From contig CAMRHE010000067.1 of the NCBI GenBank assembly GCA_947044405.1, positions 5,337,501 to 5,401,500 of the forward strand: DNA of 64,000 nt, in the 5' to 3' direction. The stretch is from Leptodactylus fallax (Eukaryota; Chordata; Amphibia; Anura; Leptodactylidae). Shown here in pieces: positions 50,401-54,296 of this stretch; the first letter of the stretch is position 1; the number at the start of each line of letters is the position of its first letter. Made by a program: the position numbers and the translations under genes. The notes below the pieces were generated by a model, which worked only from the letters and a program-made list of their open reading frames with translations, did not search any database and was not told where the DNA came from.

Positions 50401-53083
50401 TGACTTTCCTATCACTGCAGCATCTTCAGTATTTTTTTACCCCCCTCCCTTCCCCCAACAACTCTCACGTTCTTTTCTTGAAAGGTGTGCTTGACGGCGC
50501 TGGGAACGGTGGAACGACTCGCATCCTCCGATATATTGTTCAGAGACCGCATGTTGGCAAAGATTTACCATCTTCTATTTCATCTCCCTGACTGTTTAGG
50601 GAACGTGTTTATTGCAAGGCCATAGCATTGTCAGACCTCATAGAAATCTGTGTTGTTAGATTTGCAAGATCCAAGATCAGTAACCGCGCCAGTGACAGTG
50701 AGGTATTGGCCTTATCACAGCACAATTCATAGGACGCTGCCCTGGGACAAGGCTCCAGTGTCCTGCTGTGTATCCTGACAATGTTATCTGTCCTCTCAAT
50801 ATGCACTATCAAGTGTCTGTCACCAGCAGCCAAATTAATTTAATGTCACCTGAAGACATGCAATTAATCTTTCTGAGGTTTTCATAATACCTTTATAGAA
50901 AGAGTAGTCTGTTTGGAGGATTTGGATTTTGGGGCTTAGAAGAAGATAAGGGAAATTAATTTTTCATCGGGGTTAATGCCAGCTACAATAGGCTGAGCGA
51001 GGCGGTTTGGGAATTTGTCAAGTGTTGTCACTTCAGAATAATACTGCTTAACGTCTCCGACTTGTAATCAAGAGATGTGATTTCTGCTGAGAGGGATTAA
51101 TCAATTTGCCCGGCTCTGGGTGGATGTCGGCGGTGGTATCTCTTCTCGGGGTTGGAGAGGGGAAAATAAGATTTGATCTGTCAAATTTCAGGAAGCTGAC
51201 AGCGGCAGCACTTTGTATCCAAACACTTAACACGCTGACGGAAGACTCGGCCGCTCTCTTCATCTTCATCGTAGACGCGCTCCGCTATGAGCTATTGAAA
51301 ACATCTTTATTTTTTTCCGATCGTACGGACGGTTTCTATTCCTCCCGCCGCTTTAGTGTTTGAGCCGCCGTTCTTTTCAGTGTCGCTCATTTTTTTCCGA
51401 TTGTGGGTTACCGTTCATCTTGCACGTTTTTCATGTTAAAGAGCATTCAGTCCTACAGTATTAGCGTATCCTTGAGTTGTAACCTTCAGGGATGGTAAAA
51501 GAAAAGTAGACTTTTGTTGTAGTGGTTTTTGGGTAGACCACGGTTGTCTAATGCAACTTTTTTGGAGGCCTGAATAGTCATTTACATAGTTAATAGCAGT
51601 ATAATGTTCAAGGGAAAGTGTCGCCACGAAACGGCCTATTGTTTAAATGACGTTTTTATTAAACGTGTTTTCAAGAATTTTGAAGTTTTTAATTTTTCAT
51701 CTTATCTATTTTTAAAGTGTAGCTCCCATTTTATTTTTTGTTTGCTTATTGTGTCGGGGGTTGTTTATGGGACATTTTTGTAATATACCTTATTAACCTC
51801 TCTAACTTTCTTTTAATATAAAACAGGCTCTGAAATTATCCCTATTAACTAGCCGAGCTGTTACCAAGGAAATCCGTACACATTTGTTAGATCGGTGAAC
51901 ATTTTTATAACTATTTTAATTAGCATAACACATCCCGACACAATAGCTTGGGAAAAAAAAAGATACAAAAAAAAATCCTAAAAATCTTGCAATTCTAACT
52001 CTTGCTGCTAAGCCTAAAATAGTTTGTGACTGTCTCCTTGCAATTGACCATGGCCAAAGACATAGTGGTCGGGAACAGATGATATTTTCTTGTATGGGAG
52101 ATTTTCTAGGCATGGTCAGTGACCTCTGCAGGTGCCATTGCACAGGGGGGGTTGTAGATAAGTTGTGAAGTCACTTTACTGTGCATTTTGGATTCTTTGT
52201 CATATCAACATATGCATGATCAGTGTGCTTGAGAGGTCAGGTGGCTGCAGCACAAAAATATCCTACTAAAAACAGGAAGTCTCAGCATATTATTTGGCTT
52301 AGTGGCCAGTCAAAACTGCAGATTTTTTTTTTTGTTTGTTTTAAATATAGAGAGCACTGATTCTGCAGCCAAGCACCTTTTCCATTTAGACAATAGCGGT
52401 AATGTGTACAGTTGTAGCTGTGTCTGGGTTGATTTATTTGCCATGCGGCAGTAATTTTGACTTTTTTTTTTTTTCCTTCCTTTAAAAACCAGGGGGAAAA
52501 CATATCTGTGCAGGCGTCAGAAGGCAATCCACAGTTGCAACTATCACAACCCAGAGTCCTGCCTCAACAAAGAATACCAACTCAGCAAAGGCAACAGTTT
52601 CAGCAGAGGATTCAACAGAAGACGGGGCCTGTGCGGAAAGTAACGCTGGGGAAAGGAAGTGTGCAGCAGCAGCAGAATCCGCCATTTCAGCAGCAGTATC
52701 AAGTCAAAGCCCGTCAGCTGGCTTCACTGACGGAGTCGCCGTCCCCACATGTGCTGAACAGTATGCATGGACAGCATCCACCCAATAAGGTACAGCGGAG
52801 ATGAGCGATTCGCTTTGCTTCATGCCATTAGTAGCCATATATCTGTTTTTAAGAGGGAACACTAAGCTAAGTTTGTGTCTTGCGTTCTTGGCAGGTCATT
52901 ATGCGAGGTAGAGGCAGAGGTGCACTTGGACAGATGGGCCGAGGACGCCTGATGCCAAACAAACAAAACCTTCGCGTAGTGGAGTGCAAGCCTCAGCCTT
53001 GTGTCGTGTCAGTTGAAGGGCTTTCTTCATCAACCACCGATCATCAATTGAGAAATTTGCTGATGTCTGTAGGACCAATTCAG
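2800..53083 (+). CDS. RBM33: RBM33, RNA-binding motif protein 33 (17 exons, 3' end beyond window)
   Basis: I joined 17 exons in one open frame of 3,672 nt (1,224 codons) with AG acceptors throughout and GT donors except one GC. Order in the protein: acidic N-terminus with DDDFDQFDKPGAERS (about 7-21) and DLSDEELNDDLLQSD (about 52-66); Glu-rich region 77-273; Arg/Gly patch near 298-310; Pro/Gln-rich region 337-850 with PGFN repeats; coiled coil 853-900; Gln-rich 1063-1161; RG-rich motif and the first half of the RRM from about 1200. Human RBM33 is 1,170 residues, so this ortholog is longer, at least partly through exon 12. Published work describes RBM33 as an m6A reader that recruits ALKBH5 and as an export factor for GC-rich mRNAs, acting in the nucleus. 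The last half of the RRM and the stop codon were not found before 64000. Identification rests on recognised conserved peptides. Confidence 0.95.
3110..3605. repeat. GC-rich minisatellite, 20 copies of a ~23-25 bp unit
   Basis: The unit is a run of 5-9 C followed by TGGCGCCAGTCGGTGT. I count 20 occurrences of GGCGCCAGTCGG. Units differ mainly in C-run length, with edge variants (CGGCGCC, GGGTGCC, GGGCC). TGGCGCCA is a perfect palindrome (KasI/NarI site) resembling the core of E2F sites. The array starts about 290 bp after exon 1. Open frames through it on both strands are an artefact of the repeat. Confidence 0.95.
4178..4370 (+). repeat. Dispersed repeat copy A (partner at 6543)
   Basis: Shares long near-identical text with 6543-6746: gatgtgtggccgagtttgc, then gtgcattctttgatgcattc, then acacggaccaggatagatta and cctcctgtaat. 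Both are in the same orientation. This copy is internally shorter, lacking about ten bases near 4220. No coding content. Confidence 0.85.
4899..5165. repeat. Truncated TTAA-bounded foldback element
   Basis: The left end TTAAAGAGAACCTTTCACATC matches the ends of the complete elements at 20881 and 47213. The interior carries the same gatatctcc and cagaagg text and folds back on itself around 5070. No right terminus with TTAA is present, so it is a 5' fragment. Its TTAA at 4899-4902 is also the end of a preceding repeat (ggataaccccTTTAA). Confidence 0.7.
5225..5840. repeat. 616-bp foldback element bounded by TTAA
   Basis: Two long inverted arms pair over most of the element: TTAAAGGGAATCTGTCATTA at the left answers its inverse at 5821-5840. 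Further paired blocks include cattgttgtcttc/gaagacgacaatg, caccacaacagactaatggg and ccattttccgg/ccggaaaatgg. TTAA flanks both ends, as expected for piggyBac-type target sites. There is no transposase, so it would be non-autonomous. A transcript could form a hairpin with arms of nearly 300 nt. Confidence 0.85.
6054..6338. repeat. TTAA-bounded MITE-like element
   Basis: Starts TTAAAGGGGTTATCCAGGGA and ends at ctctTTAA after gacctatcttaaggataggtc. The gacctatc/gataggtc hairpin near the right end recurs in many elements of this window (for example 33470, 34000, 62950). No coding content. Confidence 0.55.
6543..6746 (+). repeat. Dispersed repeat copy B (partner at 4178)
   Basis: Near-identical to 4178-4370 but slightly longer, with an extra segment around gatgacatttggagtgacat. 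Related wording in inverted form appears in the foldback at 14258-14693. Confidence 0.85.
6796..7256. repeat. 461-bp TTAA-bounded foldback element
   Basis: The ends are inverted copies: TTAAAGGGAATCTGTCAGG at the left and its reverse complement at 7238-7256. Internal blocks also pair, such as taatgcaatccac with the inverse of ggattgcattata, and two copies of cttcactgaagaa-like text near the centre. TTAA is present at both edges. No open frame of note. Confidence 0.82.
7915..8275. other. Candidate conserved non-coding element in intron 1
   Basis: This stretch is free of the repeat vocabulary found on both sides and has balanced composition with motif-like blocks (atgctattgtttcatctgc, tctactttatcagctc, cttaaatgag). 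That texture is typical of vertebrate conserved non-coding elements. No coding frame. Conservation itself cannot be seen from one sequence. Confidence 0.35.
9198..9521. repeat. 324-bp TTAA-bounded element with imperfect inverted ends
   Basis: Left end TTAAAGAGAACCTTTCAG and right end (reverse complement) TTAAAGGGAACCTGTCAG differ at two bases. Beyond them both sides read cAATTTTGG-like text. TTAA is at both edges (9198-9201, 9518-9521). No coding content. Confidence 0.75.
9543..9828. repeat. MITE-like element with ggctccatgcacac termini
   Basis: Begins ggctccatgcacacc and ends gtgtgcatggagcc, an inverted pair of about 14 bp. It is compact and non-coding. Related termini (ccccatgcacac, catggggcct) bound the foldback at 14258, suggesting one broad family. 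Confidence 0.65.
10730..10990. other. Candidate conserved non-coding element in intron 1
   Basis: Repeat-free stretch with dense motif-like text (tgacaagcagtcaatac, atgaataataatcttctgg, tgatcgccggtgattgactgatc). Non-coding. Flagged by texture only. Confidence 0.3.
11957..12183. repeat. MITE-like element of the ggccc-ttcacacg family
   Basis: Starts aggggcctttcac and ends tacgtgtgaacacccc. The interior blocks aatgggcctaaccagcgggga and cagcgtcctgctgtgatct recur in the elements at 42530 and 44756 (aatgggcctaaacagtaggga, cagcgtcctgctgcgatct). Three copies therefore define one family. No coding content. Confidence 0.7.
13737..13815 (+). CDS. RBM33: RBM33 coding exon 2
   Basis: Acceptor ctctcttgcag, donor GACAG|GTAGTT. 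Enters and leaves with split codons (phase 1 in, phase 2 out) and encodes DDDFDQFDKPGAERSRRRR followed by TKDDDWD, the most recognisable N-terminal signature of RBM33. Confidence 0.95.
14258..14693. repeat. ~435-bp foldback element in intron 2
   Basis: The two halves are inverted copies around position 14470. The left half reads gacacggagcaggataggacc and ttattggaatggatctgaag. The right half reads cttcagatccgttccaataa and ggtcctatcctgctccgtgtc. Ends are ccccatgcacac and gttcatggggcc. No TTAA is evident at the edges, so this is a different class from the TTAA set. Confidence 0.82.
15477..15525 (+). CDS. RBM33: RBM33 coding exon 3
   Basis: Acceptor gtttttcag, donor AAG|GTAAAC. Completes a Ser codon and encodes ELEDDLLEEDFLPGKK, continuing the acidic N-terminus. 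Ends in phase 0. It is followed by a very short intron of 126 bp. Confidence 0.94.
15652..15734 (+). CDS. RBM33: RBM33 coding exon 4
   Basis: Acceptor tgatttctag, donor TACAG|GTATAG. Encodes TSLDLSDEELNDDLLQSD and then DEELDLVNY, a strongly conserved RBM33 block. Confidence 0.95.
16210..16920 (+). repeat. ~700-bp dispersed repeat copy (partner at 39595)
   Basis: Extended similarity in the same orientation with 39595-40400. Shared landmarks in order: tcctatcagttttt, gcatattttgcat-like text, ccctccactatccatta, tacatgtaattctgcc, gagtaactgtaca, ggaacactg, gaacaatatcccatctg, gcagccata, cttacattgtaagctgtgag and gagactaagttgtc. No preserved coding frame. It may be a non-autonomous element or an old duplication. 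Confidence 0.8.
17804..18095 (+). CDS. RBM33: RBM33 coding exon 5
   Basis: Acceptor tttattgtag, donor CAA|GTAAGT. Encodes SSQGVTVSLNATAGEMSSFEL, then a long Glu-rich acidic stretch ending PLDEFQ. The open frame runs on into the intron for 28 codons before a stop, so only the splice site marks the end. Confidence 0.95.
18175..18490. other. Candidate conserved non-coding element in intron 5
   Basis: Repeat-free run directly after exon 5 with motif-like blocks (ttatctagatggtgacaaac, gctagcggtcctttgtc, gaacaagatctgataaagtc). Non-coding. Flagged on texture only. Confidence 0.35.
19243..19452. repeat. MITE-like element with ctaggttcacactagcg termini
   Basis: Starts cctaggttcacactagcgtt and ends with the inverse aacgctagtttggacctag. 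The interior contains gggtttctgtctttcgg opposite ggacagaaacccc. The same family is found at 35172-35356 and 58199-58437, and a copy interrupts the Penelope-like element near 37672-37893. Confidence 0.8.
20158..20283 (+). CDS. RBM33: RBM33 coding exon 6
   Basis: Acceptor tgcctttaag, donor GAG|GTACAT. Exactly 42 codons in phase 0, acidic and Gln-rich (DEEVSQSYKRQKVSEE and so on). Length divisible by three makes skipping frame-neutral. Confidence 0.9.
20700..21700. repeat. Outer foldback element interrupted by an inner one
   Basis: The left arm (about 20715-20860) carries gcatttaccaaa, gatggtcacttcaaatg and tctggtatcacagg. The right arm (about 21550-21665) carries the inverses cctgatacc-like gtgataccaga, catttgaagtgaccatc and ttggtaaatgc. 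Between the arms sits a complete second foldback (20881-21468). The outer element is therefore older and was split by the inner insertion. Outer boundaries are approximate. Confidence 0.8.
20881..21468. repeat. 588-bp TTAA-bounded foldback (inner)
   Basis: TTAA lies at 20881-20884 and 21465-21468. The inverted arms pair almost end to end: TTAAAGAGGACCTTTCACG with its inverse, then tatatgcccc-ggggcatata, tctaaatttcaccgttcact with its inverse, and gacagtctagct with its inverse. The same family recurs at 47213-47623, and as a fragment at 4899. No transposase. Confidence 0.88.
21794..21968 (+). CDS. RBM33: RBM33 coding exon 7
   Basis: Acceptor tttttttctag, donor TTTAG|GTAACT, leaving in phase 1. 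Encodes VVNESQELPSHTKVF, an Asp/Glu run, then the basic segment SGRIRFKTERKEGTIIRLSD and RRNIPETL. Confidence 0.95.
22036..22220 (+). mobile_element. Solo end of the Tc1-like element seen at 1-1168
   Basis: Begins CAGTGGGGAAAA after TA at 22034-22035 and follows the terminal ~180 bp of the left-edge element almost base for base (agtatttagtcagccaccaa, gatgaggccggcctgtaatt, ctcaactatgagagacaaaa) to about 22220, where similarity stops. There is no transposase or second end nearby, so it is a truncated remnant, 68 bp after exon 7. Confidence 0.9.
23130..23490. other. Candidate conserved non-coding element in intron 7
   Basis: Repeat-free, with blocks such as gtgctgattaaagatgtcat, ggtgaaattaatcttgacac and gagaaataattgctgattc. 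The TAAT-containing blocks resemble homeodomain sites. Non-coding. Texture-based call. Confidence 0.38.
23584..23993. repeat. TTAA-bounded MITE-like element in intron 7
   Basis: Starts TTAAAGGATAATCGATAC and ends with cgacaaccccTTAA. The interior includes atcagctgatgtgg and its later inverse ccacatcagctga, so it partly folds back. Similar content recurs at 33716-34022. No coding content. Confidence 0.6.
24470..24654 (+). CDS. RBM33: RBM33 coding exon 8
   Basis: Acceptor caccttgtag, donor CAAGGG|GTAACT. Encodes LSEEAKASLMEFEEMERQRK, then an Arg/Gly-rich patch (RRGGRRGG), ending RNLRDRHLQG. The frame stays open for 53 more codons into intron 8 before TAG at 24814-24816, so intron retention would add a short novel tail. 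The normal protein continues in exon 9. Confidence 0.95.
25861..26068 (+). CDS. RBM33: RBM33 coding exon 9
   Basis: The acceptor tcctag|cag is a tandem NAGNAG site, so the first Gln (25861-25863) may be included or skipped. Encodes QPIRSLFQQQQHIQPLLPMP and ends with the conserved QQPKNIHINPHFKG. Leaves in phase 1 at CAAG|GTAATT. Confidence 0.95.
26245..26577. repeat. 333-bp TTAA-bounded MITE-like element in intron 9
   Basis: TTAA at both edges. The left end TTAAAGGGGTTGTCCAGG pairs with the inverse of cctggtcaacccctttaa. Just inside lie gtccccggagctccgg and its counterpart caccggggacag. A relative with the same interior (ctgtccccggtgctc, caccggggacac) is at 49547-49934. Confidence 0.82.
27486..27671. 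repeat. Small inverted-repeat element with ggccccattcag termini
   Basis: Starts ggccccattcagac and ends agtgtgaatggggcct, an inverted pair. The interior has atgccttgcttagacc-type text with cagcatcaagatcgggc. Non-coding. Probably related to the 11957/42530/44756 family. Confidence 0.6.
28064..28122 (+). CDS. RBM33: RBM33 coding exon 10
   Basis: Acceptor tttcactacag, donor CCT|GTGAGT. Encodes VPLLPVPNQPRPPMGPPRFP, a Pro-rich conserved block. It ends in phase 0 before the 8.3-kb intron 10. Confidence 0.94.
28577..28750 (+). repeat. Dispersed repeat, 'tatagcgcc...cagcgctttaca' family
   Basis: Text tatagcgccaaaatattctgcagcgctttacag, then gggctcacaatctaaat, then aggaggaaacccaacacaaacac, is the familiar order of a very common frog interspersed repeat. 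A second, more diverged copy is at 54297-54470. Position 37255-37300 has a faint third trace. The family name is not certain. Confidence 0.7.
28989..30555 (-). mobile_element. Complete Tc1/mariner transposon (DD35E type), 1,567 bp
   Basis: Both terminal inverted repeats are present: they match at the first 28 bases, differ at base 29, then match ten more (39 bp with one mismatch). Each starts CAGTCATGGCC. TA flanks the element on both sides (28987-28988, 30556-30557). It carries one intact transposase frame on the minus strand. It sits in RBM33 intron 10, opposite to the gene. Intact ends plus an intact frame suggest recent insertion. Confidence 0.95.
29166..30215 (-). CDS. Tc1/mariner DD35E transposase, intact
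   Basis: A 349-codon frame without interruption. The natural start is more likely Met12 (MVISKETRAV, 30180-30182), because the first 11 residues look like leader and 338 residues suits the family. An N-terminal helix-turn-helix (about 20-60) is followed by the GRPRK basic motif (66-70), a second helix-turn-helix (about 80-120), then the catalytic core: Asp160 (FSDES), Asp252 (QHDGAPCH), Glu288 (SPDLNPIENLW). I checked the codons: 35 residues separate Asp252 and Glu288, so it is DD35E, not the classic Tc1 DD34E. DD35E elements called Traveler are described in vertebrates. Membership is inferred from this spacing only. The enzyme would excise and reinsert the element at TA. Confidence 0.95.
   Translation of the reverse strand: MLAIIVSLLLTMVISKETRAVIIALHKNGLTGKSIAARKIAPQSTIYRIIKNFKERGSIGAKKAPGRPRKTSKRQDRLLKVFQLRDRATSSAELAEEWQQAGVSASARTVRRRLLEQGLVSRKTAKKPLLSRKNIRDRLIFCKRYREWTAEDWGKVIFSDESPFQLFGTSGKQLIQRRRGERYHQSCLMPTVKHPETIHVWGCFSAKGIGSLTVLPKNTAMNKEWYQNVLQEQLLPTVQEQFGAQQCLFQHDGAPCHKAKVITKWLREQNIEILGPWPGNSPDLNPIENLWLIIKRRVDKQKPTNSDKIKALILQEWTAISQDLVQKLIESMPGRIAEVLKKKGQHCKY
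30556..35130 (+). other. RBM33 intron 10, middle part: repeats and simple sequence
   Basis: No exon or gene recognised. Poly-T runs occur at about 31080-31101, 31967-31987 and 32455-32482, and a C-run near 31532. A dispersed segment at about 32010-32370 (gccatcttgcc, caactcattgag, tatgggag, tttctaggca, ttaggcttagtgg) has a relative at 46690-47100. A repeat-poor part at 32990-33230 carries tcagattaattacaattacc. A MITE-like element begins with TTAA at 33716. Confidence 0.55.
33716..34022. repeat. MITE-like element in intron 10
   Basis: Left end TTAAAGGGGTTATGCCATG. Interior ccactgtatggtgg and cagagcagctgatctgtg, ending near gtggataggtcatc. Content parallels 23584-23993 (cactacagtgtatgg, tcagctgatgtgg, atgctgatgacct). 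The right terminus is diverged, so the end is approximate. Confidence 0.5.
35172..35356. repeat. MITE-like element with ctaggttcacactagc termini (second copy)
   Basis: Starts actaggttcacactagcatt and ends gatgtgaacctagc, an inverted pair. The interior ccatagactataatggtgtcc matches ccataggctataatggggtc in the copy at 58199. Non-coding. Confidence 0.8.
35560..36330. other. Candidate conserved non-coding element in intron 10
   Basis: About 770 bp without repeat vocabulary, with dense AT-rich motif-like text: gaattacggaattgaatttg, caaaattaataaatgaaaac, cacatttaattagtcc, ccttatctcctgttattaag and gccacgtttaatgagg. It lies within about 110-900 bp of exon 11. Several TAAT/ATTA cores suit homeodomain binding. 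Non-coding in all frames. This is the strongest enhancer-like stretch by eye. Confidence 0.45.
36441..36576 (+). CDS. RBM33: RBM33 coding exon 11
   Basis: Acceptor ttcttaaaag, donor GGGAG|GTAAAC. Encodes GMPDFQPGSSPVPGNFNPPP and ends in a Pro run followed by QPEREPFFMG. Leaves in phase 1. A second open frame over the same bases is a shadow. Confidence 0.94.
37560..39060 (+). pseudogene. Broken Penelope-like retroelement reverse transcriptase
   Basis: Plus-strand fragments in the order of a Penelope-like reverse transcriptase: GLPKFYKGLDPLR near 37640; a region reading VEALYSSIPHEVG near 38050-38090; LRGTAMGSLCVPTYVNLLLG with LGWWEDL near 38180-38250; the catalytic box RYIDDLLVIW near 38310-38342; then STTLFRQATTSN and GIPKGHFLMVYRNCS near 38640-38775. 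Stops and frame breaks occur throughout. Two other repeats have inserted: one at about 37672-37893 (ctaggttcacac family) and one at about 38455-38630. It is a fossil in RBM33 intron 11. The GIY-YIG endonuclease part was not seen. Confidence 0.85.
39595..40400 (+). repeat. ~750-bp dispersed repeat copy (partner at 16210)
   Basis: Same order of landmarks as 16210-16920: tttcagtttttttgg, gcatattttgcattt, cccctatccattata, tacatgtaattctgccagga, gtaactgtacaagagc, ggaacactg, gaacaatatcccatctg, cttacattataagctgtgag, gagactaagttgtctg. This copy extends further on the right side. It ends about 240 bp before exon 12. Confidence 0.8.
40639..41360 (+). CDS. RBM33: RBM33 coding exon 12, with PGFN repeat region
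   Basis: Acceptor tttccctgcag, donor ATGCAG|GTATGT. The exon contributes 240 whole codons plus one split with exon 11. It starts EPRFPTHHMFDQRNPPPVPP, then from about 40764 to 41208 has some 15 imperfect copies of a unit like QPGFNPPGPQ, then SRERPVR and IRPFTPPRQQFPPGQPF, which match the mammalian order. The repeat block is far longer than the corresponding part of human RBM33 as I remember it. The region is predicted disordered and rich in Pro, Gln, Asn, Gly and regularly spaced Phe. Confidence 0.95.
41569..41739 (+). CDS. RBM33: RBM33 coding exon 13
   Basis: Acceptor ctttatag, donor AGACAG|GTACGC. Exactly 57 codons in phase 0, Gln/Pro/His-rich (GHMQPPIQQLHQPHHHG...). It is flanked by two short introns (208 and 127 bp). 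Confidence 0.92.
41867..42118 (+). CDS. RBM33: RBM33 coding exon 14, ends at a GC donor
   Basis: Acceptor ccttttacag. Encodes NTPGQNMAKAHNPLALHQRN to SSVKQEPKMEEQ, 84 codons in phase 0. The donor is GAGCAG|GCAAGT: a GC at 42119-42120 inside an otherwise perfect consensus, as is typical of GC-AG introns. Read-through from here adds 13 codons, then a stop. The next exon (43481) continues in phase 0, supporting the junction. Confidence 0.9.
42530..42747. repeat. MITE-like element of the ggccc-ttcacacg family
   Basis: Starts gggtccgttcatatgg and ends catgtgaacggcccc. Interior aatgggcctaaacagtaggga and cagcgtcctgctgcgatct match 11957-12183. Confidence 0.7.
42770..43280. other. Candidate conserved non-coding element in intron 14
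   Basis: Repeat-free run between a MITE and exon 15, with blocks such as gagagcgagcaaaggttatttgatgc (split across 42990-43015), gcagaataataagtctttgcc, ctttgcaattgacatg and cattataagcaattattgtg. Non-coding. Enhancer-like texture. Confidence 0.42.
43481..44110 (+). CDS. RBM33: RBM33 coding exon 15, coiled-coil exon
   Basis: Acceptor taaataaag, donor GGATTG|GTAAGT. Encodes 210 codons in phase 0. FPDEDEETRKYRLKIEEQKR begins a charged coiled coil (about residues 853-900) rich in Glu, Lys, Arg and Gln, ending near KELLERLSQQQ. The rest is Ser/Pro/Gln-rich with basic patches. This is the second most conserved block after the acidic N-terminus. Confidence 0.95.
44504..44712. repeat. 209-bp TTAA-bounded MITE with long terminal repeats
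   Basis: TTAA at 44504-44507 and 44709-44712. Left end TTAAAGGGTTTGTGCAGGAC; the right end reversed reads TTAAAGGGGTTGTGCAGGAC, and both continue TTCG. That is about 24 bp of inverted repeat with one mismatch. Non-coding. The near-perfect ends suggest a relatively young insertion. Confidence 0.85.
44756..45082. repeat. MITE-like element of the ggccc-ttcacac family
   Basis: Starts aggccccattcacacagg and runs to tgtgtgaactggtccttc. Interior tgattaggcccatttatctg and cagatcgagtctccccattg resemble inverse text of the 11957 and 42530 copies. Non-coding. Confidence 0.6.
45440..46110. other. Candidate conserved non-coding element in intron 15 (a)
   Basis: About 670 bp lacking repeat vocabulary, with blocks ctcattggccaattgaatgcc, gatggcgatttaattgtgcc, ttggagattgatcacccatatg and aatcaatcacttaccgc. 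The centre holds a partial inverse pair (cattggccaattgaatg). Non-coding. A single open plus-strand frame of 138 codons (45631-46047) shows no protein features. Confidence 0.42.
46690..47100 (+). repeat. Dispersed repeat related to 32010-32370
   Basis: Shared landmarks: cagcatttag, caactcattgag, tatgggag, ttttctag, ttgtgac-like text, gtgttatctt, ttgttaggcttagtgg. A CA microsatellite (about 46998-47028) sits inside. A third, rearranged relative lies near 51950-52330. Non-coding. Confidence 0.65.
47213..47623. repeat. ~411-bp foldback, same family as 20881-21468
   Basis: Left end TTAAAGAGGACCTTTCATG. The right end is its inverse, with the outer TTAA decayed to TTGA. Paired blocks include gacagtctagctgggctgtgagg with cctcacagcccagctagactgtc. 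Shorter than the 20881 copy because part of the centre is missing. Confidence 0.85.
47690..47745. repeat. AAAT/AAATT-type microsatellite
   Basis: Irregular (taaa)n tract. It lies just inside a repeat whose left border near 47645 reads ttaaagggctattctagg. Confidence 0.85.
48583..49170. repeat. ~588-bp foldback element in intron 15
   Basis: Left arm: TTAAAGTGTAACTAAGCTTT, then ttattaacacattttggctc and cctttctgtgaaatcctg. The right arm carries the inverses (ttcacagaaaggagcc, aaaatgtgttaataaa, aaagtttagttacac). The loop centre has catatgaaagattctcttctttcatatg, a perfect local hairpin. The right TTAA is lost. Non-coding. Confidence 0.82.
49547..49934. repeat. MITE-like element, relative of 26245-26577
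   Basis: Left end aaaggggttgtcagggcatt; right end aattgcccagacaacctctg, an imperfect inverse. Interior ctcctgtccccggtgctctgg and gcgcaccggggacac match the intron 9 copy. TTAA is not preserved at the edges. Confidence 0.7.
50390..50900. other. Candidate conserved non-coding element in intron 15 (b)
   Basis: About 500 bp of repeat-free sequence with blocks tgtgcttgacggcgctggga, catgttggcaaagatttacc, cagccaaattaatttaatg and gacatgcaattaatctttc. Contains clustered TAATTT/ATTAAT homeodomain-like cores near 50830-50870. Non-coding. Confidence 0.45.
50920..51430. other. Candidate conserved non-coding element in intron 15 (c)
   Basis: Directly follows the previous stretch, separated by a short link. 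Blocks: gggttaatgccagctacaat, aagagatgtgatttctgctg, agggattaatcaatttgccc, aaaataagatttgatctgtc and agctgacagcggcagcac. GGATTAATC is a strong paired-like/OTX-type core. Non-coding. Confidence 0.45.
52493..52789 (+). CDS. RBM33: RBM33 coding exon 16
   Basis: Acceptor tttaaaaaccag, donor AATAAG|GTACAG. 99 codons in phase 0, Gln-rich (QQRIPTQQRQQFQQRIQQK) with KVTLGKGSVQQQQ and ending HGQHPPNK. It is followed by the shortest intron, 105 bp. Confidence 0.93.
52895..53083 (+). CDS. RBM33: RBM33 coding exon 17, start of the RRM
   Basis: Acceptor ttcttggcag, donor ATTCAG|GTAGGT. Encodes VIMRGRGRGALGQMGRGRLM, an RG-rich segment, then CVVSVEGLSSSTTDHQLRNL and LMSVGPIQ. This is the first strand, helix and second-strand entry of the C-terminal RRM. 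The remaining half (typically beginning with a Gln/Met-rich strand and RKAIAKF) is not found downstream in the window. Confidence 0.95.
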
Positions 53084-54296
53084 GTAGGTCACCCTTGGCG
53101 CTAGCCTTTGTCTGATCGAAATGTCTGACTCCGCAGAGATCGAAACTTTTATTCTTATTTAATGGTAATGAATTTGCACACAGTTTTTTAGCAAATCCTT
53201 AGGTGTGACCTATGACTGCATTGTCACTGTGCATCGGCATCATGGTTCTTAAGAGATGGGAGATTGCATCTACACGGTAATAACATGGCTTATTCTATGT
53301 TCATATGTACCAATTTTACACAGCAAATCCTTGATGAATCTGCAACAAAATCCTCATGTTACATTGTAAAAGGTGAAATCCACCATACTTGTCTGTGAGG
53401 CTAGCTGAGAGTACAGCCGAGTGGGCTACGCCATTTCCGTAAAAAATAGTAGTGTATAGGAGTTCAAGAACTACATAGCACAGCGGGCTACACTGTTTCT
53501 GGAACTCCTAACCTTGCCGAGCTACATTGTTCTGTAGGTCACATTAACTTTGGTTCTAGTTTACAGCCCGCTCTGCCGTTTCAATGCTTCAGTCCCCCAT
53601 GGAGGCAGGTATATTGTTCTCAGCCATGAAAGGCTAAGTAAGATGGGAATATTGTTTTGTGCTAGATTACTAATCTAAGCTACTAAACCTGCTGTGATGT
53701 ATGGTCAGTGAGCTGGCCAGGTAGGTATCTCTGCAAAATAGCTCCCCTTATAAATCACATGCTATGCTTTAAAGCTGCAACACATTATTTTGGGATTTAT
53801 AGTTTTCAGTGCATTGCTGAAACTATGGACTCATCCGCTCTGGAAAGGGCCGAAATAAAACCTCATCAGTTATCGAAAAGGAAATTTTGCCAAGATACTG
53901 CATTTTCCTCCATTTCTGTGTTGTTTTTGTATTGGTGCCCAGAAACCCCCTTTAGGCTAAGGCCCCACCTTAGAGGTTACCTCTGTGGTCTTTCTGCTTC
54001 CATTATACCTATAGGGAAACCGCCAGCATTTCTGTAGATATAATTGATATACTGCGATTTCCAAAATCGCAACGGTTTTGGAAATCACTGTGCGTATTTT
54101 TCTGCAATGTGTGGATGTTCACTAGAATCCCATGCACTTTGTAAGGACTGTAAAACCTGCAAAAACTGCAGCATTTTCACCACATGGGGCCCCGGCCTTA
54201 AAATGTATTCTCTTTTATTATAACCAGGGTGCTAGTTGACCTGACAAATGGAGGTCCCTCCAAAAATTAATAGTAGGTATTGATTGAGGTAGGGGA

